Below are positions 10,880-22,301 of a DNA stretch of 64,000 bases, in pieces. The DNA is from Erodium maritimum (taxonomy: Eukaryota; Streptophyta; Magnoliopsida; Geraniales; Geraniaceae). A program made the translations under genes and the position numbers. The notes beneath the pieces were generated by a model that did no database searches, had not been told where the DNA came from, and saw only the letters and a list, made by a program, of their open reading frames with translations. The stretch spans positions 59,098,754 to 59,162,753 of the forward strand of contig OY997596.1 in the NCBI GenBank assembly GCA_963921825.1. The letters run 5' to 3'. Numbering within the stretch: the stretch's first letter is position 1; each line of letters opens with the position of its first letter.

Positions 10880-13005
10880 GAATCTGCTATCATCCACTTC
10901 GTCGGGAGGCAACGCTCTAACCAGGCACCCCTCCCAGGATTAGTCCCTAGAGCACTGGATTCCTTTCAATCCTCCATGCGGGAATGCTTTCCCACTCGCT
11001 CTTGATCCTCCTGAGGTTCACCAGTAGAATCTCGTTTCACTCCATCAACTCCTGGCCTTGTATCAGACCCAAACAAAGTTCCAGGTCCACTTCTATCTCT
11101 GTGCACAGGTAGGGTCAGGGTGTCAGGCTTCCGGTCGCCAGAGATCCGGCCGACCACCAGATTTTTTCAGTCGGGATCCACCGAGCGGGGCTGAATGGTG
11201 CCCAGAGGACTCGCACTATTAGGTGCAGTAGTCGGGGATACACTCGGACCGCTGCCTCGATACAACGGTCCCTTAGGCGCAGTAGTCGCGGATACCGGTT
11301 TCCAATCCGTCGCCTATACTTTCTTATCCCGATCCCGTTGATACTCTAGCATGAAAGAATCGACCCGCGGGGTTCCCACCACTTTCGGGGGAGACTTCTT
11401 GATGCCATGTCCAATCATCCCACAATTACCATAGAAGTCAGGTAACTTATTATATGTGAGAGATGCCTGAATTGGGTCGGGAAATTCCCGAAAATGAAGC
11501 AGGAGATGGCGGCGCAAGGGACGCTTTATCAAGTGCTAGAACCGAATCTGAACAGTTCATCCCCAACATATGCCCCACTTGTCACATGGAACCACAACGT
11601 TCAACCCCAACACTGAGCCGATCGTCTCCCACGCTGTCTTGGTTCGCACCAAGGGAGGAAGACCGTGAGCATGGGCCCAGAGTTGAAGCTGATCCAAGGC
11701 CGGAGGCTCCTTAGCCATCAGATCCAAATCCTCAAGGAGGAGAGGGCGTTCGTCAAAGCACCAAGGTTCATTTCTACGGACCCACGTGCGCGCCTCTTCC
11801 GTCTCGAAGTAGAAACCGAATACCCCTGGTCCAATGTCCTTGATGACTAGGCACTCTGCGGCCTTCCCCTATGGCCTGGTGATGACTCGGAGTAGCACAT
11901 CCTTCCAAGGTGGTTTGGCCGCCCACAATTTTCCCATCATAGCAAATTGTTGGCAGGCCAACAATGATGGGCTCAATGATGCACTCGGCATCACGAACTC
12001 CACCTCCTCTCATCTTCCAGCGATCGGGCCAAGAAGCCGTCTTGAAGATTGTGGAGGTTAATCTCCAGGGGGTGGCCCCGCCGGTGGAGGCTTCAAGATG
12101 GAACCAGTGTCTCTGGACTTGAAGACCCGTCGACGCCGAACAACTCCCGGAGGCAGATCCAGAGTAGTAGGGACAATGGGGATACGGTCGAAGTTCGGGG
12201 TAAGCCCTCCCCCATAGAGTTCCCGCAACACCAGTCGTCCTGGTTCCTCTATCGGAGCCTTCCCTCGGCTAGGATCTCGATAGCGTGGAGAGGAGGGAAC
12301 CTGGACCGGTTCTGTGTTCTTCGAGGTCAACGCAACAGGAGCAGAAACAGCCAGGGGAGCAAAGTCGGGTGGAACCTCAGGGGCTAGAGCCTTATCCGAG
12401 GATGCCCCCATCTCCGCCACGGCCACTGGAACATCAGCAGTCTGAAGGAGTGGCGCCCTAGGCGTACTTGCAGAAGACGCAATAACGACTTTAGTTAGGG
12501 CCTCAGGGATCGGAACCATAGCCAATCCTACTCCTGGTGGACGGGAGTTAACGTAGCTGTTGCGGCCACTAAATCACTTGGAGGGTGGAGAAGCAGAGCC
12601 CTAGGCTTGTTTGCAGAAGACGCAAACCCTAGGGTTTTATTCGGTCAACCCCAACGGGGTTTGATCACCAGGGTTGCTTGGCCAAGGGAGAAGGAGCCCT
12701 CCGCTGTGGCCGGAGAAGGGAGATGAGAGATGAGAGGGAGAGCAGAAGACGTCTTGGCCGGTTGGAGTGGCTTACGACGTCTCCTTATTGGGCGGGGGGC
12801 ACCACATCCGAGGAAGGACGAGGCGACGGTACAAGTACAAAGGGCTGCACCTGGGAAAACGGCGACGCGACAAGTCCATCACAAGCAGACATGTCGGCGG
12901 TGGCAGTAGCTGGAGCAGAGGAGGCCATAGGGCTAGGGTTTCTCGGACAGAGACTCCCGAAACGAGAGAGATTTCACATGTAGCGATTGTTTTCTCGTGT
13001 TAATC
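10880..13005 (-). mobile_element. L1-type LINE ORF1 region, decayed (DUF4283 and zinc-knuckle remnant)
   Basis: Reading the minus strand from an ATG at 12928, the sequence encodes an Ala/Pro/Ser-rich N-terminus. It then has an uninterrupted 155-codon stretch (12525-12058). At about 11860-11640 follows a DUF4283-like part (ECLVIKDIGPGVFGFYFETE, then LDQLQLWAHAHGLPP). Near 11470-11400 there is a zinc-knuckle-like relic, LPDFYGNCGMIGHGIK, which has lost canonical cysteines. These are hallmarks of plant L1 ORF1. Frameshifts separate the parts and no ORF2 follows, so the copy is dead. Confidence 0.75.
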
Positions 13006-14130
13006 TTTAACGTTAGCACTTTGTTTTTTGTTTGAAATCATTAAATTAACCCTTTCTATACCAATTACCACCATTAATCATCTTGAATCTAATTTGGGAA
13101 AACAATTACTCATATAAAAATACATTTTCTTCATCTCAACATACTTTGAAATTTTGAATAAGAATGGTCGATTCCCTCTTAAAAAAAAAACTATATCAGC
13201 CACTATTCAAGATCGTCACATTTATCAAACAACCCAAATCCAAAACTCAAATTCAATTAAGACTTAATCACAACAAACACAAATCAACTCAATCCACTCG
13301 AGTGAAACAATAATAATTCGTTGAAATGGTGAGATCACGGTGAGATGAGCCAATGTGACATTCGATCAACCACTGTAAGGAGCAATAATAATATTCCCGC
13401 TGTCTGCGTTGCATGCCATCACAATAACGTGACACTGATCGTGACGGTCACTACAGATAGACTTGACAAGTATCTCTTATATATATATATATATAAATAT
13501 ATATCTACGTAAGTGTGTGAAATATATGGTAGCGTGTGATATAGTAGCAACGATATAATTACCAGAAACTTGAGGAAGGAAGTGAACAAGGGTCTCAAAG
13601 CGATGGAGTAGGATTTGGACATTTACTTTCCATTTGAAGAAACCTATGTCTATATATATATTAACGTTGCTGTTCGAACAGTATATATAGTATGTGAATA
13701 TGTATCATCACTTCTATATTTCAATCCCTGTAGTGTGCAGTGCTCGGCGAAATTTCTGGGCTGTGTATATATATAACAAGTGGTCCAGCTTCTTCTTTAA
13801 ATGAAATATGAACATATATATGTATTATGACAAAGGCTATATATATACTATATTATAATATGATGATTAGTTTAAATGTCACATGTATACAACCTTATAG
13901 CAATTATCAGATCATGTAACTCATAAATTTCAAAAGCAACGGGAAAAGAAGACGGAAAATGATTAGGAATTGCCTTTAACTGATCGGATGTATGTAGAGG
14001 TCAGACATATCAAGTTGGTATGTCGATAAATTATTTGATATACTGAACAAAGAACAAATACAAAACCATTTAAATTTGATGTATGTACCATGTGTTTATT
14101 GGTAAGTGGTAACGATATTGGTTATGTACA
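13006..14130. other. AT-rich intergenic sequence with TA microsatellites
   Basis: A (TA)n tract lies at about 13479-13505 and similar short tracts at 13645-13870. No gene was recognised. Confidence 0.55.
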
Positions 14131-14134
14131 CATA

Positions 14135-14585
14135 TAAGTGAGAGGAATCATGTGTGTGTCTTTCCCATTCCTACGTGGAGGGGGCTTTGTTTGTAGGGAT
14201 GATCAGGGAATGGTGAGAGGAATCAGGTGTGTGCCTTTCCCATTCCTACGTGATCCTGAGATTATTAAGGCCTCCATCGTTAAGGAGGCTTTGCTTTGGT
14301 TCCGAGATAACAACTGGTTAACTGGTGTAGCAGAGTCTGACTGTTTAGGGGTGGTCTTAGTTATCAATAACTCTTCTCGGTTACTTTCCCCTCTAGGCAA
14401 CAGGTACATGGGGTAAGGGTTAATCATGTTCGTAGAGAAGTCAATAGAGTAGCTTATGAATTGGCTCGAAATGCATTTGAATGGAATTGTAATGTTTCTA
14501 TTTCAGATCGGTTGCCAGAACCCATCCCGGGGCTTGTGGTAACATATACTAAGTAATGATATTCTGATTTACCTCAAAAAATCAA
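14135..14585 (+). mobile_element. LINE 3' end: RNase H-like domain remnant
   Basis: The plus strand encodes GGGFVCRDDQGMVRGIRCVP, EALLWFRDNNW and ESDCLGVVLVINNSS. After a frame break come VNHVRREVNRVAYELARNAF and LPEPIPGLVV, then a stop and an A-rich tail. This is the RNase H module that ends many plant L1 elements. A 41-bp phrase (gtgagaggaatca to cctacgtg) is duplicated at 14137 and 14214. Confidence 0.75.
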
Positions 14586-15620
14586 AAGACACATAATGCA
14601 AAGATTAAAATGTCGATTTCAATAAAATAATTAATATCACATGACTATATTTTGTAAAACATAACAAGTTTACATAAGGAAAATCATTCAGGATTACTGA
14701 TATTCTTACAATTATTAGAACAATTATTGAGAATTTTATATTAAACTTAACAACATCTGATCAACCTTAACTTTGATGGAATATTGTCACATGGACTCAA
14801 CTCCATTGATATGGAAACCGATCTTTAGCTAGAAGGTGAAGTTCATGTGCAGGTGATGAATATAAATACAGTAGCAGAAACGGTGTTGAGCGCGTGGAAA
14901 TAGTTTAACGTTACATTACACGACCACCCATGTGGTAGTAACATGTTTTTTTTTCGTGGTAATTAAGAATATATTGTATGGAGAGTGTGTGTGATGGTAC
15001 GAGGAATACGAGGATGTCATGTGTGTGGGGTACTGTGCTGGACGGCCATGGCTCCTTGTCCGAAGCTAGTCTTTCACTCTCTCTCTCTCCTCCATGTATT
15101 TTCCGTACAATTTTATGGAGGTTCGTGGATGTCACATCTTCACTTCTTTTCATTGGTGTCATCATATGAGATTTTAATATTTTTTGTCAAACCAAACTGA
15201 AATCAAATGAAATCTCCTTTTAGTTGGATCACAACCCCAACTAAGGTTTATAAGAGTATCTCAGATATTTGTACCTTGAGAGACAATCATATGTTGTATT
15301 ACAAACTCAATTAAACCGACGATTTGGATTAATGAGGTTACGATTTATAAGAATGTGAAACGAAGCAATGTGACGATTTATAATAATCCTACTCATGTAC
15401 CGTAGATGTTTTAAGTGTATCCATAATGTGGGATGATTTCTTGACGATTAGGACAAAGATTCCAACTAAATCGTCTAGTGATTTAATATGTGTTTGGTGA
15501 TATCAGCGACTTTAAGACTAACAAAGTTATGCAGTCGTGTTAACGTGTGTGGATAAATTGATCTCTTGATATACATGTTGATGCATCACCTATTAGCTTA
15601 AGCTTTTGGGTTGGAATAAG
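14586..15620. other. Gene-free sequence
   Basis: Only short shadow frames occur. A T-run followed by cgtggtaatt at 14946-14962 looks like a reversed LINE 3' tip. No supported gene was found. Confidence 0.5.
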
Positions 15621-15626
15621 GTTTAA

Positions 15627-15645
15627 CATGGCATCAAAGCCTATG
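15627..15645 (+). other. Retrotransposon primer-binding-site-like motif
   Basis: The sequence ttaacatggcatcaaagcc resembles an LTR end followed by the initiator-Met tRNA complement (canonical TGGTATCAGAGC) with two changes. It lies about 60 bp from the 3' end of the oppositely oriented copia fragment. That suggests a rearranged or nested LTR remnant. Confidence 0.45.
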
Positions 15646-15689
15646 TGAAGATGATAGGGATAACTATGTTAAGAGGATAAAATAATCAT

Positions 15690-16660
15690 TAATACTCTCC
15701 CACAAGTTGGAGCATGAAGAACTCGAATGCCTAACTTGAAAATAAGTACAAAACTATGATTTTCCAAGATCAATCTCAATATGTTTCGTACGTTTATGAA
15801 AGACTGGATTTGCTGCAATATGTAAAGTCGCTTGACTATCACAATACAAACGTATAGGTCGATCATGTCGTACCCCAAGACTAAATAAGATAGACTTCAA
15901 CCATTTCAACTCGCAAAAGTTGTAGCCATGGAACGATATTCTACCTCAGCGGAATAGCGTGAAACTATGGGTTGCTTCTTTGTTTTCCAAGATACCGAAA
16001 AAGTCCCAAGAAGTACAAAATAACCGGTTAAAGATCGACGTGTAATAGGACAAATAGCCTAATCACTATCACAAAATACATTTATTTGCAAGTTGCATCG
16101 ATGATTCATCAAAATTCCTTGGTCTGGGAACCCTTTTAGGTATCTAAGGACGCGAAGTGCTACTTCCCCATGAGCGGTCATATGAGAATACATAAATTGG
16201 GCTAACATATGAACCAAATAGGAGAGCTCGGGTCGAGTAATCGTTAAGTAGACCAACCGCCCTACAAGCCGCCTATACTTTTCAACTCCCCCTCAACACA
16301 AGCTAATTGATGATTCTGATCCACTGGAGCAGAAATAGGCTTCGACCCTAGTAAGCCAGCCTCGTTGATGATATCCAAGACCTACTTTCTTTGGCTAAAA
16401 AACAAGCCATCGGGACCCCGTGTCACCTTAATTCTAAGAACATACTTAAGGACCCCAAGATCCTTCATATGAAAACAATCACGCATATAGGTTTTAAGTT
16501 TGAGCACTACTTTATGACCCGAACTAGCAATGAGTAGATCGATCACATATACAAGAACATATAAAAACTCACCCCCTAGTGTAGCAAAACAACGAGTAAT
16601 CTGTAATTGACTGTTGAAAACCAAGTGACTCAAAGCTCAGGCCCCCACCGACCCCTTTAC
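15690..16660 (-). mobile_element. Ty1/copia pol fragment (reverse transcriptase and RNase H), disrupted
   Basis: Minus-strand frames read ESLGFQQSITDYSLFCYT, LYVLVYVIDLLIAS (the reverse transcriptase YVDDLL motif with I replacing the first D), MKDLGVLKYVLRIKV and ITRPELSYLVHMLAQFM. Then come the RNase H phrases [36 protein letters not shown] and [15 protein letters not shown]. The order is that of copia pol. At least two frameshifts and stops interrupt it. The end (GTGGGAGAGTATTAATG on the minus strand) looks like a polypurine tract. The upstream part of pol is missing where LINE sequence begins near 16700. Confidence 0.85.
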
Positions 16661-16699
16661 CGATATGATCCTCCTCAAAACCAGACGTCTCTCGGACTC

Positions 16700-17644
16700 G
16701 AACTACTCGAGTCCCACTTTGGATGTTGCATGTCCGTACAATAACACAATGGTGTTCGACACCGATCCGACGGACATGCACGAACCCCCTTAGTTGCGAT
16801 CACGGTCTGAATCACTGGCTGTAGATGGGATCTCGGTGGAGACGGATGGTCTCGGCCCTCCCCCGACTCTTAGGGAAAAGGAATACCGGCCAATGATCAT
16901 CAGAGGCTTAAGTGACCGGTACAAACAAGAGCATCTGATGGGTTATCGTTGGGGTTTATTGCGACGTACCCCGGCGATTGGACCTCGCCCTCGAACGGTG
17001 GGGAGGAGACAAGGAACCACCACCGGGAGTACCGTCCGGGACCAGGCTATGCATGGGGGAAAAGCCTTTCATGTCTTATGTGCAGGTGAACAAGTCCAAA
17101 TACAAGGGACATAGAAGGAACCTCAGGGTCAAGCAATTCCAGTTGTAGTGGGTCGGGCGACATCACACCCCCAAGGGAAGTCGAAAGTCCGCTCCACAAT
17201 GCACACGATAAGGGACGAGGAGGGAGCTAAGGAGCCACATGTGGAGGCGTCACAGCCTCCTTCGGACCAATGAGAGGACCCGGCAGGGGTGAGAAGGATC
17301 TAGTAGGGCCTATACCCACAAACCCGGGACTGTCGGTGTAGGGAAGTCTCGGGAAAGCCGCAATCAGAGCATTATTTCCATACATGCGTTATGTTTTTTC
17401 TTACTTTAGTTTGGGTTGGTTAGTCTCTTTCGATTGTTGGACTAGTTATTTTCTGTTTCGTTCCTTTGAAATGTCGGTAAGGGGATGTCTTAAGTTAGTA
17501 TCTATCTGGGATCCAAAAAAGTATTTTTCTACAGGTTTATGAGCGCCAGGTTGACTACGGACAATCAGGACATATATCTAGAACCCAAGACTTTTACGTC
17601 TTACCTTTATTAATGTACTTTCCCGATTACTCGTTTAAAAAAAA
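16700..17644 (+). mobile_element. ORF2-deleted L1-type LINE derivative, copy 1
   Basis: A broken ORF1 tail is followed at about 17250 by tcacagcctccttcggac, then gagaggacccggcagggg. The ORF2-start-like phrase SLGKAAIRA follows (nt about 17350-17375), then a 3' UTR with an A8 tail at 17637-17644. Endonuclease and reverse transcriptase are absent between the ORF2 start and the UTR. The copy at 60812-61957 has the same arrangement. The left boundary at the copia fragment is approximate. Confidence 0.65.
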
Positions 17645-17772
17645 CATTTCGAACAATGTGTTATCACGGGATTATGAATCTCGGAAAGCATATGGATAGG
17701 TAATATTAGTTGTCGCACATGCGATATGCTTAAGTAGTAGCAAAAAAGGTTACGCTAAAAAATGAGTTGATT

Positions 17773-17824
17773 AGATTAAAGTTGTAGGATTCTCAAAAAA
17801 AAAAAAAGATTAAAGTTGTAGGAT
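17773..17824 (+). mobile_element. Minimal retro-insertion: 16 nt between 18-bp duplications
   Basis: The 18-mer AGATTAAAGTTGTAGGAT occurs at 17773-17790 and again at 17807-17824. Between them lie only TCTC and an A run (17791-17806). This is the structure expected of an extremely 5'-truncated LINE insertion made by target-primed reverse transcription. Confidence 0.75.
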
Positions 17825-18002
17825 GTGATATTATCTTAATAGTTAATTAGCACTAAGAAAAATAGCTAATGCATTGAGCTTTCAAGTGTCACTTCCTTTC
17901 TTAATTAATCTTGGACATATTGAAATATAAAAATGATGTAAAAGGGTGATATTTAGAAAAAGGAGCAACCTGTAAGAATATGACCAATTAGTAAATACAG
18001 TT

Positions 18003-18040
18003 ATGTAGTTTTTTTTTCGAGGTAAAGTCATGTAGTTTTT
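18003..18040 (-). mobile_element. Minimal retro-insertion on the minus strand
   Basis: ATGTAGTTTTT repeats at 18003-18013 and 18030-18040. The insert, read on the minus strand, is GACTTTACCTCG plus A residues. This matches the LINE 3' tip ATTTACCTCAAAAAA seen at 14568-14582. Confidence 0.65.
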
Positions 18041-18250
18041 GATAAATCAGTGAATACAAATGTGTAGAATATGACCAGTTTATGGTAAGTTGTAACTAAA
18101 TGACAATTTTAGAAACATGTGATTGAGTTGATATCGGTCAGTCATAGTATCAACAATGGTCTTGTTTTCTGATCGTTTAGATCTTTGACTCGTTGTGATT
18201 TTGGTCTCTTCCTCCTCGTCATGATTGGTTGAAAACTAGGTGATGGTATT

Positions 18251-18760
18251 CCGCTTCTCTGCATGCTTTAGTGTCATTTTTGTCTGGGTGTAGGTTGGCT
18301 CGTGCTCGGTATAATTACAGGCTTTCCCCTTTGGGTCCTTGCTTAGTGTCGGTCGTCGAGGGGTTACCGGTTTCAGTATCGGAACGCTCAACTCGAGTTC
18401 AGCCTCGAATTCCCGGACATGTTGATCTCCTGCTGCCTGCTTGTTGGAATGTTTTGGTTGGATGCTCGGTCGTGGCGTTGCGCTTTTTTGTTGGCTTTGG
18501 TGTCAAATCTGTCTGGGTTTGGGTTGGTTCCTACTCGGTATAACTATAGGCCTTCCCCTTTGGGTCCTCGCTTGGTGTTGGTCGGCGAGAGGTTACCGAT
18601 CACGGTTTTGGAACGCTCAACTTGATACCAGCTGCGAATCCCCGGAAGTGATGTCTTGTTGTTGTCTACTTGGAAATTTGTGCTCGTTCTCGATAGAAAT
18701 ATCGGTCCTCCCCTTTTGGGGCATTTCTCGGTGTAGGCCGGAATTGGGTTTCGGATGACT
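18251..18760. repeat. Tandem repeat, two long units (~229 bp) and a partial third
   Basis: Unit 1 (from about 18251) and unit 2 (from about 18481) share tgtctgggt, cggtataa, ccttcccctttgggtcc, gaggttaccg and ggaacgctcaactt/cga. A diverged third unit begins near 18670. The G+C content is above the local average. No function was recognised. Confidence 0.8.
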
Positions 18761-20230
18761 GAGTTCGAGCTCCATCGTCTGCAATTGAGCTGACCTTTGG
18801 ATGTTGTCGGCGATCTGATTTTAATCTTACTGCACCTTGGGTTATTGTGTTCTCAGCTCTTTATTGATGAAAAATCTAGGTAGTAAGACCTTTTCAGTTA
18901 TCGTTCTGAGCTTGATGGTTGAAAAATTAAGGTATTATACTTTCTTACAGCTTTTTCATGTTCTTCAAGTTTGTAAAATCTGGTTAGTAGGCCTTGTTTT
19001 TCCTGTTTGCACCCATGTTGAGTTGCTCCCGGTAGTTATTGGTTTCATTGGTCTGTTTAGACCCTCTCATTGATGTTTCCCTTTGTTGGGAGTGTTATGA
19101 GTCTGTGTTGTCATGCTAGTGCTCGAATATGTTCAGCTTATGCAACTAGAAGTTTGATGCTTTCATCCCCTTTTCAATCTTTGAAAATAAGGTTTATAAA
19201 TTTGTTGGCTGATTTAAAAAAAACGATAGGCCTCATCACGAGGTATCAATTTATTTTCTGTTATATTTAACGGTTTTCAACATACTCGTCATACACGGAA
19301 CCCTCACGCTTATATGAGAGAGTTTACCATAGATTATGAATCATAACATGAGCCAATTCATCTGCACCAAACCAGTTCATCAAAGACGGACAAACCAGAC
19401 CTCCGACTTGGTTTTTCGTCAAATACTCCCAGAGTGGTCGTTGCTCACCTAATATTGTTCGTCAAATGGAATATCTTTTTTTATACATTGACACCTACCT
19501 CATTGGGGCATTTCATTCCAGATATTTATGTTCTTGGTTATGTTTTTCCGATTTTTTTTTTGCATAGTATTTGCTTTTTATTTCTTTTACTTTGCAACTA
19601 TCTACCATTAATTTTAAGGATATAATTGAGCTTCTAAATTCTATAAGCATGTGTGCTCATTTTCTCTATGCAACTATCTTTTCGAATTTACTTCTTAAAA
19701 CCTGAGCTTGTTCACATTTTCACGTGAATATAATGACGTATATATTCGATCATCGTGTACGTCTTTTCAACATGAGACTCCTTAACATTTATTTTTAGGC
19801 ATAAGTTGGATTGAGAAAACCCGTATTATACAAAACTCTAAAGATAAAACTATAGATACGCCTAAGACGAATGGAAGCTGTAGGATGAAGACCAAATTAT
19901 GACATTTTTTTGATTAGCAAAAGCAAATTTAAATTAAACCTCTTCCGAGAGAGAAAAGGAGCACATGAAGATGGTCTAACTATAGACCTATGAATGAATC
20001 GAGCATTGACGTGACAGATTTTGTCTATAACATCGATAGATTTTTCGACACCGATTCAGACGGAATTTGTCTCGCTCTCTCTCCTCCCCCTCTCTCTCCT
20101 CTCTTTAACTTCTTTCTTTCGGACACATGGCGATTTTGTGCAAAATCGACCTGCAAAATCCGACTCCTTCTATATGAAAATCACGAATCTACCTCTTATT
20201 TGAACTATAAATCCGACTACTACTATAGGT
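18761..20230. other. Gene-free sequence
   Basis: Frames are short and unfamiliar. A pyrimidine-rich stretch (ctctctcctccccctctctc) lies near 20070-20105. No gene, tRNA or clear element was found. Confidence 0.45.
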
Positions 20231-20237
20231 GTTCTTA

Positions 20238-21310
20238 AAGCATGTACATAGATGAGGTTCAAGGTTCAAGGTTCATAACGTTGTATGTGCATAATAGTGA
20301 ATCTGAACCCTTATTTAAATTGTGTTCCACAGTGCTGAAGTTCACAATGGGGTTCATGGTTGTGAGTGGATGTTTTTTGGATGCTCAATTAATTTTTTGC
20401 TAAATTAATTAAATTCCGATTTGAAAAAGTAAATACTAAACAAAATTAAAATTAATTTTAAAAAATCAATTAATAATAAAATAAAATAACTATATGTGAA
20501 GAAATAAAATAACATAATTTCAACATCCGGATGCCGCTGTTACCGGTGTTATATTGGGAATCACCGGGCAACCGTAATAATTGAGACTGAGGTTGGGGTT
20601 TATAAAAGGTGGGGGTTGAAAGGACATGAGTTGAAAATTAATTTAACAAAATAAATTGAAACTTCAAAAAAAAAAATAGTGACCGAAATGAAAAGTGTGT
20701 TGGGTTAAAAGTACTGGACTAAGACCAGGTTGCATGTAAGGGATCGAAAGATAACCTCGCTGCATGAACGGGTTGTTGGTTGGGTTGATGTTCAACTTCC
20801 ATTGAAAGCCGCGGGGATGATTTGCGTTCAAATCGGGTTGCTCTAGTGTGTGCTCATGTTGGCCCGATGGAGAGGACATCTGAGTCTTATCGTCAGACAT
20901 TTTCTTGATCGAAAATAAATTTTGGGGAAGTGGAATTTGAGAGAAAAAAAAAATTATAAATGAGGAGAAATGTCTGCATGTTGATGAATGAGATATGTGT
21001 ACTTTTAGATGGGGAAAAGTTATATTTTTTAGTTTAAATCCGGATTTTAGTTAATAAAAAAATTACCGTTCCAGACCTTTCGAGCCACAGTCGAATCTTT
21101 TTACCACCACGCTCTCATTGGATGGTCGGCGACTAGTCGCGAATCCAGCTCACGTTTGTAAACCGTGTTGAAACTGGTTACGACTTCCGATTTACTGAGT
21201 CGGAAACAAATAAGTCGCACGCCACAAGATACGATCCGTTGTTTTCGGTTTACTAAACTGTAAATCACGAACCGTAACTCGCGCAAGAGATCAGGTGGAT
21301 GTGGGTGCTC
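20238..21310 (-). mobile_element. PIF/Harbinger-like element, probably internally deleted
   Basis: The ends AAGCATGTACATAGATGAGG (left) and GAGCACCCACATCCACCTGA (right, other strand) are an imperfect inverted pair. TTA trinucleotides flank them at 20235-20237 and 21311-21313, which is the Harbinger target pattern. A minus-strand frame from 20900 begins MSDDKTQMSSPSGQHEHTLE and is Asn/Pro-rich, somewhat like the start of Harbinger-associated Myb-like proteins. No transposase is seen. Confidence 0.5.
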
Positions 21311-21496
21311 TTAGACACAGGAAAAAAATCTTTAAAAGGATGGGAGGTAAAAACTATAAAAGAGGAACCAAAAGGGGGGAAAAGAGATAGTAACAAGGAA
21401 ACAAGATATGAGAGTAAAGGACCCAAAATAGACCCCATTGATTCATGGCCGGGCTGTTCCATCCATAGCTTATAGCTAACCTAAAAGACCTAAAGA

Positions 21497-21840
21497 GAGG
21501 GAGAGAGAGAGAGAGAGGTCTACGTAATACATATTGTGTGTGAGGGACGCAACATATATGTAACTGTGTAAATTTATAACCTAATCACCTCCATTACCGG
21601 ACCTCTCTCTCTCTCTCTCGAGGTAAGTTTTCACTTTCCTTTCTCAGCCTCACATTATTCTCTCTCTGCTCCCAACCCCTTTCCTTCAGAATGTATTTAA
21701 CGTTTTGGTAACTTATGGCACTTTCGATTACGATGTGTAACTGTTGTGGGTCTCTCTCTCTCTCTCTCTCTCTCATTACTTTTCCTCTTGGTTCATACCC
21801 TAACTCATGTGGGCACTTCTTCTACTATATATTTATAGCA
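21497..21840 (+). promoter_or_regulatory. Presumed MIR172 promoter: GA/CT tracts and a TATA-like box
   Basis: GA or CT microsatellites stand at about 21497-21519, 21602-21620 and 21752-21774, and another lies at 22136-22153. A TATATTTATA box at 21826-21835 would place a start about 30 bp downstream, roughly 320 bp before the hairpin. GAGA tracts are common in plant regulatory DNA and are bound by BPC proteins. Assigning them to MIR172 is an inference from position. Confidence 0.4.
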
Positions 21841-22183
21841 TCCTTCACTATCTCGATTCTCACAACACCTTCACAGACTCTCTCTTTTCTCTCCCTCTGG
21901 TTTGTGATTTGTTTTTCTCGTTTTGTTCCATCTTGATTGGCTCGATCTCAAAGCAAAACATATGAACATGTCTTTGCCTTTATCCAAAGAGCAGCCAAGT
22001 GGGTCTTGTTAGTAGTTTATTCCAAAGATTCTAGCTTTTTTATATATATATTACACAGTCCTTATACTTGTTTCTCTTAGCTTTACCTTTAGGGTTAGTG
22101 GTGGCTATTAGGGTTTTGGGTTTCATCACCATGCCCTCTCTCTCTCTCTCTCTGAGATTTGTATGCATCTCTATGTAACAGTC

Positions 22184-22277
22184 ATTGTTTGCAGATGGAG
22201 CATCATCAAGATTCACATGTCTTTTGATTCCCATGTCATGAGATAGATGGGAATCTTGATGATGCTGCAGCGGCAAT
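22184..22277 (+). ncRNA. MIR172: microRNA172 precursor hairpin
   Basis: The 3' arm at 22250-22270 is the 21-nt miR172 guide: GGAATCTTGATG (22250-22261) followed by ATGCTGCAG. miR172 represses AP2/TOE-type transcription factors in flowering-time and floral-organ control. The 5' arm at 22197-22217 (GGAGCATCATCAAG, then ATTCACA) is the star strand; pairing leaves 2-nt 3' overhangs, as Dicer products require. Outer pairing extends to ATTG (22184-22187) with CAAT (22274-22277). The loop (about 22218-22249) holds a secondary ATTCCCAT/ATGGGAAT pairing that competes with the guide's first bases. The CAG end is like Arabidopsis miR172c/d, while the 5' G resembles miR172e. The hairpin lies outside any protein gene and presumably has its own Pol II unit. 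Confidence 0.95.
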
Positions 22278-22301
22278 ATATGGCTAATTTTGAAGACTTC
22301 A

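Noticed and set aside
19960-20230. MITE partner to the 5773-6152 element (shared gatggtctaa phrase)
   Set aside because: Only one terminus-like phrase is shared, in the wrong orientation for a complete element.
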